NCBI RefSeq assembly: GCF_031453675.1
Contig: NZ_JAVIZX010000001.1
Location: 1,116,001-1,180,000, forward strand
DNA: 64,000 bases
DNA from: Paracidovorax wautersii
GTDB taxonomy: Bacteria > Pseudomonadota > Gammaproteobacteria > Burkholderiales > Burkholderiaceae_C
Direction of reading: 5' to 3'
Below the pieces are notes generated by a model. That model had not been told where the DNA came from and searched no databases. It worked only from the letters and a program-made list of their open reading frames with translations. The position numbers and the translations under genes were made by a program. Positions 17,412-25,700 of the stretch are shown one piece after another. The number at the start of each line of letters is the position of its first letter. Within the stretch, counting starts at the first letter, position 1.

Positions 17412-18794
17412 TCACGCGATGCCGCGCACCACGTTCATGGCTTCTTCCACGCGCTCCACGGCATGAATGGTCAGGCCCTCGATGGGTTTCTTGGGTGCAT
17501 TGGCCTTGGGCACCACGGCCACGCTGAATCCCAGCTTGGCCGCCTCCTTCAGCCGCTCCTGGCCGCGCGGCGCGGGCCGCACCTCGCCTGCCAGGCCCAC
17601 TTCGCCAAAGGCGATGAAGCCCTTGGGCAGGGGCTTGCCGCGCAGGCTGCTGGTAATGGACAGCATCACCGCCAGGTCGGCTGCGGGCTCACCGATGCGC
17701 ACCCCGCCCACGGCGTTGACGAACACATCCTGGTCGGCACAGGCCACACCCGCATGGCGGTTGAGCACGGCCAACAGCATGGCCAGGCGGTCCTTGTCCA
17801 GCCCCACGGACAGGCGGCGCGGGCTCGGTCCGCCATCGTCCACCAGCGCCTGGATCTCCACAAGCATGGGCCGCGTGCCTTCGAGCGTGACCAGCACGCA
17901 CGAGCCCGGCACCGGTTCGGCGTGCTGGCTCAAAAAGATGGCGCTCGGGTTGGTCACACCCTTGAGGCCTTTTTCCGTCATGGCGAACACGCCGATCTCG
18001 TTCACCGCGCCGAAGCGGTTCTTGATGGCGCGCACCAGGCGAAACTGGCTGTGCGTGTCGCCTTCGAAGTACAGCACTGTGTCCACCATGTGCTCCAGCA
18101 CGCGCGGGCCGGCCAGCGCGCCTTCCTTGGTCACGTGGCCGACCAGGATCACGGCGATGCCCGTGCCCTTGGCCATGCGTGTGAGGTGGGCTGCGCATTC
18201 GCGCACCTGGGCCACCGAACCCGGCGCGCTGGTGAGCTGGTCGGAATAGACGGTCTGGATGGAGTCGATGACGACCACCGCCGGCTGCGTGGCCTCCACG
18301 GTCGCCAGGATCTTCTCGAGCTGGATCTCGGCCAGCAGCTGCACCTGGCTGCCGTCGATGCCCAGGCGCCGCGAGCGCAGCGCCACTTGCGCCCCGCTCT
18401 CTTCGCCCGTCACATACAGCGTGGGCAGGCCGGCGCGCTGCAGTGCGTCCATGGCCTGCAGCAGCAGCGTCGATTTGCCGATGCCCGGGTCGCCGCCGAT
18501 CAGCACCACACCGCCCTCGACCACGCCGCCGCCCAGCACGCGGTCCAGCTCCTCGATGCCGCTCGGCGTGCGCGCCACGTCCTGTGCCTCGATGGAGGCC
18601 AGCGGCGTCACCGCCTGCGCCTGGGCCAGGCCTGCATAGCCCTGCGGCGTGCTCAGGCGGTTCTTGCCGGCCGATGATTCCGTGACGGTCTCCACCAGCG
18701 TGTTCCAGGCGCCGCAGGATGGGCATTTGCCCAGCCAGCGCGGGCTGGTGCCGCCGCATTCGGTGCAGGTGTAGAGGGTCTTGTCTTTGGCCAT
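17412..18794 (-). CDS. radA: DNA repair protein RadA (Sms)
   Basis: A 460-residue RecA-like helicase that promotes branch migration of recombination intermediates. The N-terminal zinc finger has Cys10, 13, 24 and 27. The Walker A is GGDPGIGKST (about 100-109), and Walker B lies around AVVVIDSIQTV. The RadA-specific IKNRFGAVNEIG motif follows, and the C-terminal Lon-protease-like domain carries SVGLDKDRLAMLLAVL and GEVGLAGEVRP. Length and motifs match intact RadA. The start at 18794 (MAKDKTLYTC) is fixed by the zinc finger. The upstream gene is a GntR regulator 74 bp away, probably a separate unit. Confidence 0.97.
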   Translation of the reverse strand: MAKDKTLYTCTECGGTSPRWLGKCPSCGAWNTLVETVTESSAGKNRLSTPQGYAGLAQAQAVTPLASIEAQDVARTPSGIEELDRVLGGGVVEGGVVLIGGDPGIGKSTLLLQAMDALQRAGLPTLYVTGEESGAQVALRSRRLGIDGSQVQLLAEIQLEKILATVEATQPAVVVIDSIQTVYSDQLTSAPGSVAQVRECAAHLTRMAKGTGIAVILVGHVTKEGALAGPRVLEHMVDTVLYFEGDTHSQFRLVRAIKNRFGAVNEIGVFAMTEKGLKGVTNPSAIFLSQHAEPVPGSCVLVTLEGTRPMLVEIQALVDDGGPSPRRLSVGLDKDRLAMLLAVLNRHAGVACADQDVFVNAVGGVRIGEPAADLAVMLSITSSLRGKPLPKGFIAFGEVGLAGEVRPAPRGQERLKEAAKLGFSVAVVPKANAPKKPIEGLTIHAVERVEEAMNVVRGIA

Positions 18795-18868
18795 GGGGAG
18801 CGGGGAAGGGGGCGGAGGAAGGCAGCGTGGCAACGCCAGCGGGCAGGAGCGAAAACCGCGGGCGACGA

Positions 18869-19657
18869 CTATAGCGCCGCGCTCGCCGTCGCCCCGGCGC
18901 CCGGGGCTGCCACGCCCTCGTCCGCAATGTAGATGCGCGCCAGCCCCTGCGTGATGGCCTCCACGATCTGCTCGCGCCGCAGGCCGATGTGCTCGTCCAT
19001 CAGGCGTGCCGCCGCCGCTCCGTCGCGCGCGGCGACGGCCTGCAGGATGGCGCCGTGCTCCTGCTGGGTGAAGTCGCGCCCGGCCTTTTCCATGTCGATC
19101 CAGCGGATGAAGCGCACCCGCTCGTTCAGGCTGGCGAGCATGCGCTGCAACTCCCCATTGCGGGCCATGGCGGCAATGCGCAGATGGAAGGCCTCGTCCA
19201 GCTCCACCAGCGCGCGCACTGGCGTGTCGGGCGAGGCCGCGCGGCTGGTCTCCAGAAAGCGCTGCGCCTCGGCGATCTGCGCCTCGTCGGCGCGCTCCAC
19301 GGCCAGGCGCAGGCACTCGCGCTCCACGGCCATGCGGGCCTCGTACAGGTCGATCGCCTCCTGCACGTCCAGCGGCCGGCGCATGAAGCCACGCGTGCAC
19401 GGCACCAGGAAGCCCTCGGTCACGAGGCGGGTGAGGGCCTCCCGCACGGGCGTGCGGCTCACGCCCAGGCGGGCCGCCAGCTCGATCTCGCTGATGCGCT
19501 CGCCCGGACGCAGCTGGTAGCTGATGGCCATGTCGCGCAGCGTGTTGACCACGGCGCTGCCGCGCTCGCGGCGCACACGTGAGATGGGCGCCGCGCGGAC
19601 CTTGGCCGGTGCGGCGGGCACGGACGGGAGCCGCGAAGACAGGCTGTGCTTCGTCAT
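18869..19657 (-). CDS. GntR-family regulator, FCD (FadR/VanR) type
   Basis: A 262-residue regulator. Its winged HTH (about 30-105) includes LRPGERISEIELAARLGVSR and TPVREALTRLVTEGFL. The all-helical FCD effector domain follows, with DLYEARMAVERECLRLA, the LDEAFHLRIA metal/ligand residues and the EHGAILQAVAARD His region. FCD regulators usually sense carboxylates and repress catabolic operons. It is divergent from the TPP enzyme, Bug protein and VOC gene across a 50 bp gap that holds an AGTATACT palindrome, so that operon is the likely target. The C-terminal tail is Ala/Gly-rich. Confidence 0.93.
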   Translation of the reverse strand: MTKHSLSSRLPSVPAAPAKVRAAPISRVRRERGSAVVNTLRDMAISYQLRPGERISEIELAARLGVSRTPVREALTRLVTEGFLVPCTRGFMRRPLDVQEAIDLYEARMAVERECLRLAVERADEAQIAEAQRFLETSRAASPDTPVRALVELDEAFHLRIAAMARNGELQRMLASLNERVRFIRWIDMEKAGRDFTQQEHGAILQAVAARDGAAAARLMDEHIGLRREQIVEAITQGLARIYIADEGVAAPGAGATASAAL

Positions 19658-19660
19658 TTT

Positions 19661-19707
19661 TTTAAGTATACTGGAATGGATTCTTAACCGGCCCAGGAGA
19701 TGTGACG
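19661..19707 (+). promoter_or_regulatory. GntR operator candidate and RBS of the TPP-enzyme operon
   Basis: The 50 bp between the GntR gene and the TPP-enzyme gene is the only AT-rich part of the area. It holds a perfect 8 bp palindrome AGTATACT at 19665-19672, the GTATAC core seen in many FCD-regulator operators. AGGAGA at 19695-19700 is spaced 7 nt from the ATG at 19708, which favours that start over the GTG at 19702. Confidence 0.6.
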
Positions 19708-21408
19708 ATGTCGACGACCCCCATGAACGGCGCGGATGCCATGGTACGGATGCTGCAGCACAACGGCGTGCAGCACATCTTCGGGCTGTGCGGCGACACC
19801 AGCCTGCCGTTCTATGACGCCCTGGCCCGCCTGGACCACGGCATGGACCACATCCTCACCCGCGACGAGCGCAGCGCCGCCTACATGGCCGACGGCTACG
19901 CCCGCGTCACCGGCCGCGTAGGCGTGTGCGAGGGCCCCAGCGGCGGCGGCGCCACCTACCTGCTGCCCGGCCTGGTGGAAGCCAACGAATCGTCGGTGGC
20001 CGTGCTGGGCATCACGTCGGACGTCTCGGTGGGCGCGCGCGGCAAGTTCCCGCTGACCGAACTGGACCAGCAGGCGCTGTACCGCCCGCTCACCAAATGG
20101 AACACCACCATCGACCGGGTGGACCAGATCCCGCACGCCCTGCGCAGCGCCTTCCGCGCCATGACCACCGGCCGGCCCGGCGCGGCCCACATCTGCCTGC
20201 CCTACGACGTGCAGAAGCACGCCATCGATCCCGACACCGTCTGGGCCCAGCCCGGCCATGGGCATTTCCCCGCCACGCGCAGCGCGCCCGACCCGGCCGC
20301 GGTGGACGAGGCGGCCGAACGCCTGGTGCGCGCCCGGGCGCCGGTCTTCATCTGCGGCGGCGGCGTGGTGATCGCGGGCGCCAGCGCCGCGCTGGCGGCG
20401 CTCGCCGAACGGCTGAACGCCCCGGTCTGTACCACCGTCAGCGGCCAGGGCAGCCTGGCGGACACGCACCCCCTGAACGCCGGCGTGGTGGGCACCAACG
20501 GCGGCGTTCCGGCCACGCGGGCCGTGGTGGCGCAGGCGGACCTGGTGCTGTTCATCGGCTGCCGGGCGGGCTCCACCACCACCGAGCACGGCCAGATGCC
20601 GGGACGCGGCGTGACCATCCTGCACATCGATGTGGACGCCATGACCATCGGCACCAACTACCGCACCGACGTGGCCCTGGTGGGCGACGCGCGGCTGGCG
20701 CTGCAGGCGCTGGACGCTGCCGTACAGCGCCTGGGCACGTCCCGCCCCGCCGACGCCTCCGACGGCCGTGCCCTGGCCGCGCGCGCGCGGGCCGAGAAGC
20801 TCGCCTTCCTGGCGCCCCTGGCCGCGTCGCTGGACCAGCCCATCCGCCCCGAGCGCGTACTGGACGCCCTCAACCGCCTGCTGCCGCGCGAGGCCATCGC
20901 CGTGGCCGACCCGGGCACGCCCTGCCCCTACTTCTCGGCCTACTTCGACGCGCCCCAGGCGGGCCGGCACTTCATCACCAACCGGGCGCACGGGGCGCTG
21001 GGCTTCTCGCTGTCCGCGGCGTTCGGTGCGGCCATCGGCCGGCCGGATTCGGTGGTGGTCGCCGCCATGGGCGACGGCAGCTTCGGCTTCACCTGCGGTG
21101 AGCTGGAGACCGTGGTGCGCCGCGGCGTGCCGCTGAAGATGATCGTGTTCTCCAACGCCGTCTACGGCTGGATCAAGGCCAGCCAGAAGACCGGCTACGA
21201 CGAGCGCTATTTCTCCGTGGACTTCAACCGCACCGACCACGCCCGCGTGGCCGAGGCCTTCGGCGTCAAGGCCTGGCGCGTGAAGGACCCGTCCGAGCTG
21301 GACGGCGCGCTCAAGGCGGCCCTGCACCACGACGGCCCCGCGCTCATCGACGTGATCTCGCAGCCGCTGCAAGATACGGCCGTGCCGGTGAGCCAGTGGA
21401 TGGGCTGA
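19708..21408 (+). CDS. Thiamine-pyrophosphate-dependent enzyme, acetolactate synthase-like
   Basis: A 566-residue TPP enzyme with the three-domain order of the acetolactate synthase/benzoylformate decarboxylase superfamily. The N-terminal PYR domain has TRDERSAAYMADGYAR, with the catalytic Glu. The central domain is a Rossmann fold (PVFICGGGVVIAGA). The C-terminal PP domain has AMGDGSFGFTCGELET with the Mg-TPP GDG...N motif ending in FSNAVYGW. It may cleave or ligate an alpha-keto acid. No valine-sensitive small subunit gene is nearby, so branched-chain synthesis is unlikely. It leads an apparent operon with a Bug protein and a VOC protein opposite a GntR regulator. The substrate is unknown. 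Confidence 0.85.
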   Translation: MSTTPMNGADAMVRMLQHNGVQHIFGLCGDTSLPFYDALARLDHGMDHILTRDERSAAYMADGYARVTGRVGVCEGPSGGGATYLLPGLVEANESSVAVLGITSDVSVGARGKFPLTELDQQALYRPLTKWNTTIDRVDQIPHALRSAFRAMTTGRPGAAHICLPYDVQKHAIDPDTVWAQPGHGHFPATRSAPDPAAVDEAAERLVRARAPVFICGGGVVIAGASAALAALAERLNAPVCTTVSGQGSLADTHPLNAGVVGTNGGVPATRAVVAQADLVLFIGCRAGSTTTEHGQMPGRGVTILHIDVDAMTIGTNYRTDVALVGDARLALQALDAAVQRLGTSRPADASDGRALAARARAEKLAFLAPLAASLDQPIRPERVLDALNRLLPREAIAVADPGTPCPYFSAYFDAPQAGRHFITNRAHGALGFSLSAAFGAAIGRPDSVVVAAMGDGSFGFTCGELETVVRRGVPLKMIVFSNAVYGWIKASQKTGYDERYFSVDFNRTDHARVAEAFGVKAWRVKDPSELDGALKAALHHDGPALIDVISQPLQDTAVPVSQWMG

Positions 21409-21490
21409 CCCACCACCCCGCTTCCGCCGGCCCTCCGCACGCCGGGCCCGGCCCCGATGCCCTCAGGTTTTCACAGGAAGGAGTTCGCGC

Positions 21491-22477
21491 ATGACAGGTT
21501 CCGTACTCAACCGCCGCACCGCCCTTGCATGGGGCGCAGCGACCTCCGTCCTCGGCCTGGGCGGGCCGGCCCGCGCCAGCGACGACGCCTCGCTGCGGCT
21601 GGTGGTCACCTTCCCGCCCGGCGGCAGCACCGACATCGCCGCGCGCATCCTGCAGCCGCGCCTGGCCGAGGCCGCGGGCCGCCCGGTGATCGTCGAGAAC
21701 CGGCCGGGCGCGGCCAGCCAGATCGCCACGCAGTACGTTGCCAAGTCCGCCCCGGACGGCAACACCGTGCTGGTGAGCTTCGACACGCACGCCATCAATC
21801 CCATCGCCAAGCCGCGCCTGCCCTACGACACCTTCAAGGACTTCGCGGGCGTGTCGCTGGCGCTGCGCTTTCCCCTGGTCATCGGCGCCAACGCCGCCAC
21901 GGTCAAGGCCGCCAACCTGCGGGAGTTCGTGGCCGCAGCCAAGGCCGCGCCGGGCAAGTTCAGCTATGCATCCACCGGCCTGGGCTCCATGAACCATCTG
22001 GTGATGGAGGACCTCAAGCGCCGCGCAAGCATCTACGTGCTGCACGTGCCCTTCGGCGGCGGCGGCCCGGCCGTGCAGGCGGTGCTGGGCGACGTGACCA
22101 GCCTCACCCTGCTGAGCTACGCCGCGCTGCGCGGCCAGATCGCCGCCGGCAAGATCACGCCGCTGGCCGTCACCGGCGCGCGGCGCCTGCCCGAGCTGCC
22201 CAACGTGCCCACGGTGGCCGAGTCGGGCTTTCCGGGTTTCGAGGCGTATTCGTGGATCGGCATCTTCGCGCCCGCCGCCACGCCGCCGGCCGTGGTGCAG
22301 AAACTCACGCGCGACTTCCAGACCGCGCTGAACGCACCCGATGTGCATGCCAAGCTCACCCAGTCGGGCTTCGAGGTGATGGCCACCGACGGCCCCGGCG
22401 TGGACCAGCACCTGCGCCGCGAGTACGAACGCTGGAGCGCCTTCGTGCGCGAAACGCGGCTCAAGCTCGAAGAATGA
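21491..22477 (+). CDS. Bug-family (TctC) periplasmic binding protein
   Basis: A 328-residue periplasmic solute receptor of the tripartite tricarboxylate transporter group, greatly expanded in Burkholderiales. A signal peptide (about 1-30, with a twin-Arg-like NRRTALAWGA start) is followed by LVVTFPPGGSTDIAARIL and VIVENRPGAASQIAT, the two conserved ligand-loop motifs, and later ELPNVPTVAESGFPGFEAYSW. AAGGAG stands 7 nt before the ATG. No TctA/TctB membrane genes are in the window, so it must share a transporter encoded elsewhere or act as a sensor. It probably binds a carboxylate related to the substrate of the upstream TPP enzyme. Confidence 0.92.
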   Translation: MTGSVLNRRTALAWGAATSVLGLGGPARASDDASLRLVVTFPPGGSTDIAARILQPRLAEAAGRPVIVENRPGAASQIATQYVAKSAPDGNTVLVSFDTHAINPIAKPRLPYDTFKDFAGVSLALRFPLVIGANAATVKAANLREFVAAAKAAPGKFSYASTGLGSMNHLVMEDLKRRASIYVLHVPFGGGGPAVQAVLGDVTSLTLLSYAALRGQIAAGKITPLAVTGARRLPELPNVPTVAESGFPGFEAYSWIGIFAPAATPPAVVQKLTRDFQTALNAPDVHAKLTQSGFEVMATDGPGVDQHLRREYERWSAFVRETRLKLEE

Positions 22478-22508
22478 CCCGCCCCCTCGGCATCAGCACC
22501 CTGCGCCC

Positions 22509-23339
22509 ATGACCCGCCCTCTCGACCATGTCGTCATCGCCGTGCACGACCTCGACCGCACCGTGCAGGACTACCGCGCGCTTGGCTTCACCGTCTACCC
22601 GGGCGGCCAGCACCCGGGCCGCACCTCGCACAACGCGCTGGTGGTGCTGGCCGACGGCGCCTATCTGGAGCTGATCGCCTGGCGCGGCCCGGCGCCGCAG
22701 GAGCGCTGGTGGCGCACGCTGCAGGCCGCGGGCGAAGGCCTGGTGGACTTCGCACTGCAGACACCCGATGCCGCGGCCGACCTCGCCGCCGCCCATGCGC
22801 GCGGCCTTGCGAGCCTGCACGGCCCCGTGGACGGCGGCCGCGTGCGGCCCGATGGCGAGCGCCTGCAGTGGCGCACCGCCCGCCACGACACGCCGGACGT
22901 GCCCTTCCTGTGCGGCGATCTCACGCCCCGCCGCCTGCGCGTGCCCGACGACGCGGCCGTGCAGCGCCACGCCAACGGCGCCACCGGCGTGGAGCGCCTG
23001 GCCCTGGTGGTGCATGACATCGATGCCACGCTGGGCCGCTGGCGTGCGCTGCTGGGCGAAGAGGGCGCCGTACCCTCCGCAGCCACGGACGATGCGCTGG
23101 CGGGCCTGCGCACCGCCACCGTGGCCCTGGACGGCTTCACGGTCGATCTGGCCACGCCCGCCGAGCAGCCCACGCCTGCGCAGCCCGTTGCGGGAATGCT
23201 GCGCGAGCGGCTTTCCCACCGCGGCGAGGGGCTGTGCGCGCTGGTGCTGCGCGGCATCTCCAGCCCGTGGAGCGTGCCCGGGCCGGAGCATGGACTGGCT
23301 CTGGCCACGCCGTGGCGCGCCGCCACCCGGGCCGGCTGA
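22509..23339 (+). CDS. VOC-superfamily (glyoxalase-like) protein
   Basis: A 276-residue protein of the vicinal-oxygen-chelate fold. It opens with RPLDHVVIAVHDLDRTVQDYRALGFTVYPGG, and a second similar beta-alpha-beta module begins near GVERLALVVHDIDATLGRWRALLGE. Candidate metal ligands are the His in DHVVIAV and a Glu in AYLELIAW. The N-terminal part resembles the glyoxalase-like (Glyoxalase_3) domain, which is often found in hypothetical hydrolases or dioxygenases. It starts 31 bp after the Bug gene and should be in the same operon. The reaction is not assignable. Confidence 0.8.
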   Translation: MTRPLDHVVIAVHDLDRTVQDYRALGFTVYPGGQHPGRTSHNALVVLADGAYLELIAWRGPAPQERWWRTLQAAGEGLVDFALQTPDAAADLAAAHARGLASLHGPVDGGRVRPDGERLQWRTARHDTPDVPFLCGDLTPRRLRVPDDAAVQRHANGATGVERLALVVHDIDATLGRWRALLGEEGAVPSAATDDALAGLRTATVALDGFTVDLATPAEQPTPAQPVAGMLRERLSHRGEGLCALVLRGISSPWSVPGPEHGLALATPWRAATRAG

Positions 23340-23485
23340 TCCCCCAGGCGCGACGCGGCGCCCTCCGCGCAGGTAAGCAAATGCGTTGTCGGCCCTCTCC
23401 TACCCGGGCCGCACGCACCCCTTCCTAGGATGGGACTTCCCTGCGGCGGTTTCGCCGCGTCCACCATTCCAAGGAGATGCACCCT

Positions 23486-23776
23486 ATGTCCAACAGCACG
23501 CCCCGTCGCTGGCTCGTCGCAGCGCCCCTGGTTCTCGTGTCCGCGCTGGCCCTCACCGCCTGCGATCGCAACAAGCCCGGTGAGCCACCCAACAGCACGC
23601 CCGCCCCGACCACGGCCCCCGAGCCCGTGACCCCCGCTCCCGCCATGCCCACCACCCCGGGCACGCCGGACGCCGGCAGCACGGGCACCGGCACCGGTAC
23701 GGGCACCACGACGCCGGCCATGCCGTCCACCGACCCGGCCAGCACGCCGTCGATGGGCGCCAGCTCGCCGAGCTAA
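23486..23776 (+). CDS. Small Thr/Pro-rich lipoprotein
   Basis: A 96-residue predicted lipoprotein. The signal peptide RRWLVAAPLVLVSALALTAC ends in a good lipobox (LTAC). The mature part is almost wholly Thr, Pro, Ser, Gly and Ala, with an alternating Gly-Thr run near residue 70. The ATG at 23486 is chosen because AAGGAG at 23471-23476 is 9 nt away; an ATG at 23477 touches the ribosome site. No domain is recognisable. It is monocistronic, with a strong terminator 48 bp downstream. A flexible envelope-tethered role is possible but unsupported. Confidence 0.75.
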   Translation: MSNSTPRRWLVAAPLVLVSALALTACDRNKPGEPPNSTPAPTTAPEPVTPAPAMPTTPGTPDAGSTGTGTGTGTTTPAMPSTDPASTPSMGASSPS

Positions 23777-23824
23777 AGCGCTTCATCGCCTTCCCAGCGC
23801 AGCGGCCCGTCCGCTGCCTGCCCT

Positions 23825-23853
23825 GCAAACGCCGGCCCTGTGCCGGCGTTTGC
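23825..23853 (+). terminator. Strong hairpin after the small lipoprotein
   Basis: A perfect 12 bp stem, GCAAACGCCGGC pairing with GCCGGCGTTTGC around a 5 nt loop. The descending strand ends GTTTGCGTTGG, a weak T-tract. It fits an intrinsic terminator closing the lipoprotein transcript. Confidence 0.75.
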
Positions 23854-23949
23854 GTTGGTGCATGGCCACCACCTAACATCCCTGAACAGACCTGGCTGGC
23901 CACCCCCGGGCCGGCTTTACGCAGCAACGCGAACACAGGGAGACGTTTC

Positions 23950-24933
23950 ATGAAGGCATGCATTTACGGCGCCGGCGCCATCGGCGGCTGGCTGGGCATG
24001 GCGCTGGCCGACGCCGGCTGCACGGTGCAGATGGTGGCCCGCGGGACCACGCTGACGGCCTTGCGCCGGGATGGCCTGCGGCTCACCCGACCCGATGGCA
24101 CCGTGGTGCATGCGGCCGTGCAGGCCAGCGACGCCCCGGCCGTGCTCGGCACGCAGGACCTGGTGGTGCTGGCCGTCAAGGCCCCTGCGCTGCCAGACGT
24201 GGCCGAGCGCATCGCTCCGCTGGTCGGCCCGCAGACGGTGGTGCTCACGGCCATGAACGGCGTGCCCTGGTGGTTCCTGCAGGGCTGCGAGGGCCCGGCC
24301 CGCGGCCAGCGCGTGCGCAGCGTGGAGGCCGACGGCCGCATCGCCGCGGCCATTCCGGCGGCGCAAGTGGTCGGCGGCGTGGTGCATGCCAGCTGCTCGT
24401 TGCTGGCGCCAGGCCACGTGCGGCAGCATTTCGGCAACCGCCTGCTCATCGGCGAGCCCGGCGGCGGGCCGAGCGAACGCACCACGGCGCTGGCCGAGGT
24501 GCTGCGCCTCGGCGGCATCGACGTGGAGATCTCGCCCCGCATCCAGCAGGACATCTGGTTCAAGCTGTGGGGCAACCTGACGATGAACCCCATCAGCGCG
24601 CTCACCGGCGCCACCACCGACCGCATCCTGGACGACGCGCTGGTGCGCGGCTTCATCTCGGCGGTGATGCAGGAGGCCAAGGCCATCGGCGAGCGGCTGG
24701 GCCTGCCGATCGACCAGCAGCCCGAGGACCGCCACGCGGTGACGCGCAAGCTGGGTGCGTTCAAAACCTCCATGCTGCAGGACGTGGAAGCCGGCAAGCC
24801 GCTGGAGATCGACGCCCTGGTGGCTGCCGTGCACGAACTGGGTACGCTCACCGGCACCGCCACGCCGCATACCGATGCCCTGCTGGGGCTGGTGCGGCTG
24901 ATGGCACAGCAGCGTGGGCTGTATCCTGCATAG
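23950..24933 (+). CDS. 2-dehydropantoate 2-reductase family (PanE/ApbA-like)
   Basis: A 327-residue NADPH-dependent ketoacid reductase. The Rossmann dinucleotide motif is YGAGAIGGWLG (G7, G9, G12), followed by an Arg-containing second strand (VARGTTLTAL) that suggests NADPH. The C-terminal all-helical ApbA domain has the family Lys/Asn region IWFKLWGNLTMNPISALTGAT and the late LEIDALVAAVHELG. PanE makes pantoate for coenzyme A. Burkholderiales carry several such paralogues, so this copy may act on another branched ketoacid. It stands alone between two terminator-like elements, and the next gene is a GST. Confidence 0.85.
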   Translation: MKACIYGAGAIGGWLGMALADAGCTVQMVARGTTLTALRRDGLRLTRPDGTVVHAAVQASDAPAVLGTQDLVVLAVKAPALPDVAERIAPLVGPQTVVLTAMNGVPWWFLQGCEGPARGQRVRSVEADGRIAAAIPAAQVVGGVVHASCSLLAPGHVRQHFGNRLLIGEPGGGPSERTTALAEVLRLGGIDVEISPRIQQDIWFKLWGNLTMNPISALTGATTDRILDDALVRGFISAVMQEAKAIGERLGLPIDQQPEDRHAVTRKLGAFKTSMLQDVEAGKPLEIDALVAAVHELGTLTGTATPHTDALLGLVRLMAQQRGLYPA

Positions 24934-24990
24934 CTATATTTTTAATAGCTGCATGCGCTTATGGAATAAGCGCCAGAGCCCTATTTGATT
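24931..24990 (-). repeat. Dispersed AGCGC hairpin repeat, copy 2
   Basis: Minus-strand copy of the repeat family: read on that strand it runs CAAATAGGGCTCTGGCGCTT, a short spacer, AAGCGCATGCAGCTAT and an AT tail. It overlaps the stop codon of the PanE-like gene, so the repeat supplies that gene's last base pairs. Confidence 0.75.
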
Positions 24991-25038
24991 CTGAACCCAC
25001 CTTTTTTCATTCATTTCACCGACCGGAGACCTTGCCCC

Positions 25039-25659
25039 ATGTCCACCGCCCTGACCCTTTATTACGCCCCCGGTACCTGCGCACTGGCCGTGCGCATCGC
25101 GCTCGAAGAAGCCCAGGCCGACTACACCCTGCGCCTGCTCGACTTTTCCGCGCAGGAGCAACGCGGTGCCGACTACCTGGCGATCAATCCCAAGGGCCGC
25201 GTGCCTGCGCTGGCCACCGAGCACGGCGTGCTGACCGAGGCGCCCGCCCTGCTGCTCTACGTGGCGCAGCGCTTTCCCCAGGCCGGCCTGGCGCCTACCG
25301 AACCGTTCGCGCTGGCGCGGCTGCAGGAGCTGCACAGCTACCTGGCCTCCACCGTGCATGTGGCCCATGCCCACGGCCGCCGCGCCGCGCGCTGGGCCGA
25401 CGAGCCCGAGGCCCAGGCTGCCATGCAGCGCAAGGTGGCGGCCAACATGACCGAGTGCTTCGCGCTGATCGAGTGCCACTACCTGCCGACCGGCCCGTGG
25501 GTGCTGGGCGATCGCTACAGCGTGGGCGATGCCTACCTGTACACCGTGGGCACCTGGCTGCGCAGCGACGGCGTGGACATCGCCCAGTTCCCGCGCGTGC
25601 ATGCCCACGCGCAGCGCATGGCCGAGCGGCCGGCCGTGCAGCGCGCACAGGCGGCCTGA
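25039..25659 (+). CDS. Glutathione S-transferase
   Basis: A 206-residue cytosolic GST. The thioredoxin-like N-terminal domain (about 1-80) begins LTLYYAPGTCALAVRIAL, with the beta-class Cys10-type residue in GTC, and carries the glutathione gamma-glutamyl site NPKGRVPAL...LTEAPALLLYVAQRF. The C-terminal helical domain has the conserved LGDRYSVGDAYLYTV. This pattern is beta-class GST, so conjugation or dehalogenation of electrophiles or disulfide reduction are the family's usual roles. The ATG at 25039 is chosen by the thioredoxin-fold boundary. Its neighbours give no substrate hint. Confidence 0.92.
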   Translation: MSTALTLYYAPGTCALAVRIALEEAQADYTLRLLDFSAQEQRGADYLAINPKGRVPALATEHGVLTEAPALLLYVAQRFPQAGLAPTEPFALARLQELHSYLASTVHVAHAHGRRAARWADEPEAQAAMQRKVAANMTECFALIECHYLPTGPWVLGDRYSVGDAYLYTVGTWLRSDGVDIAQFPRVHAHAQRMAERPAVQRAQAA

Positions 25660-25700
25660 GCCCGCAGGCCTGATTTGTTGCTGCCGAGCGGCCCCTGCCC

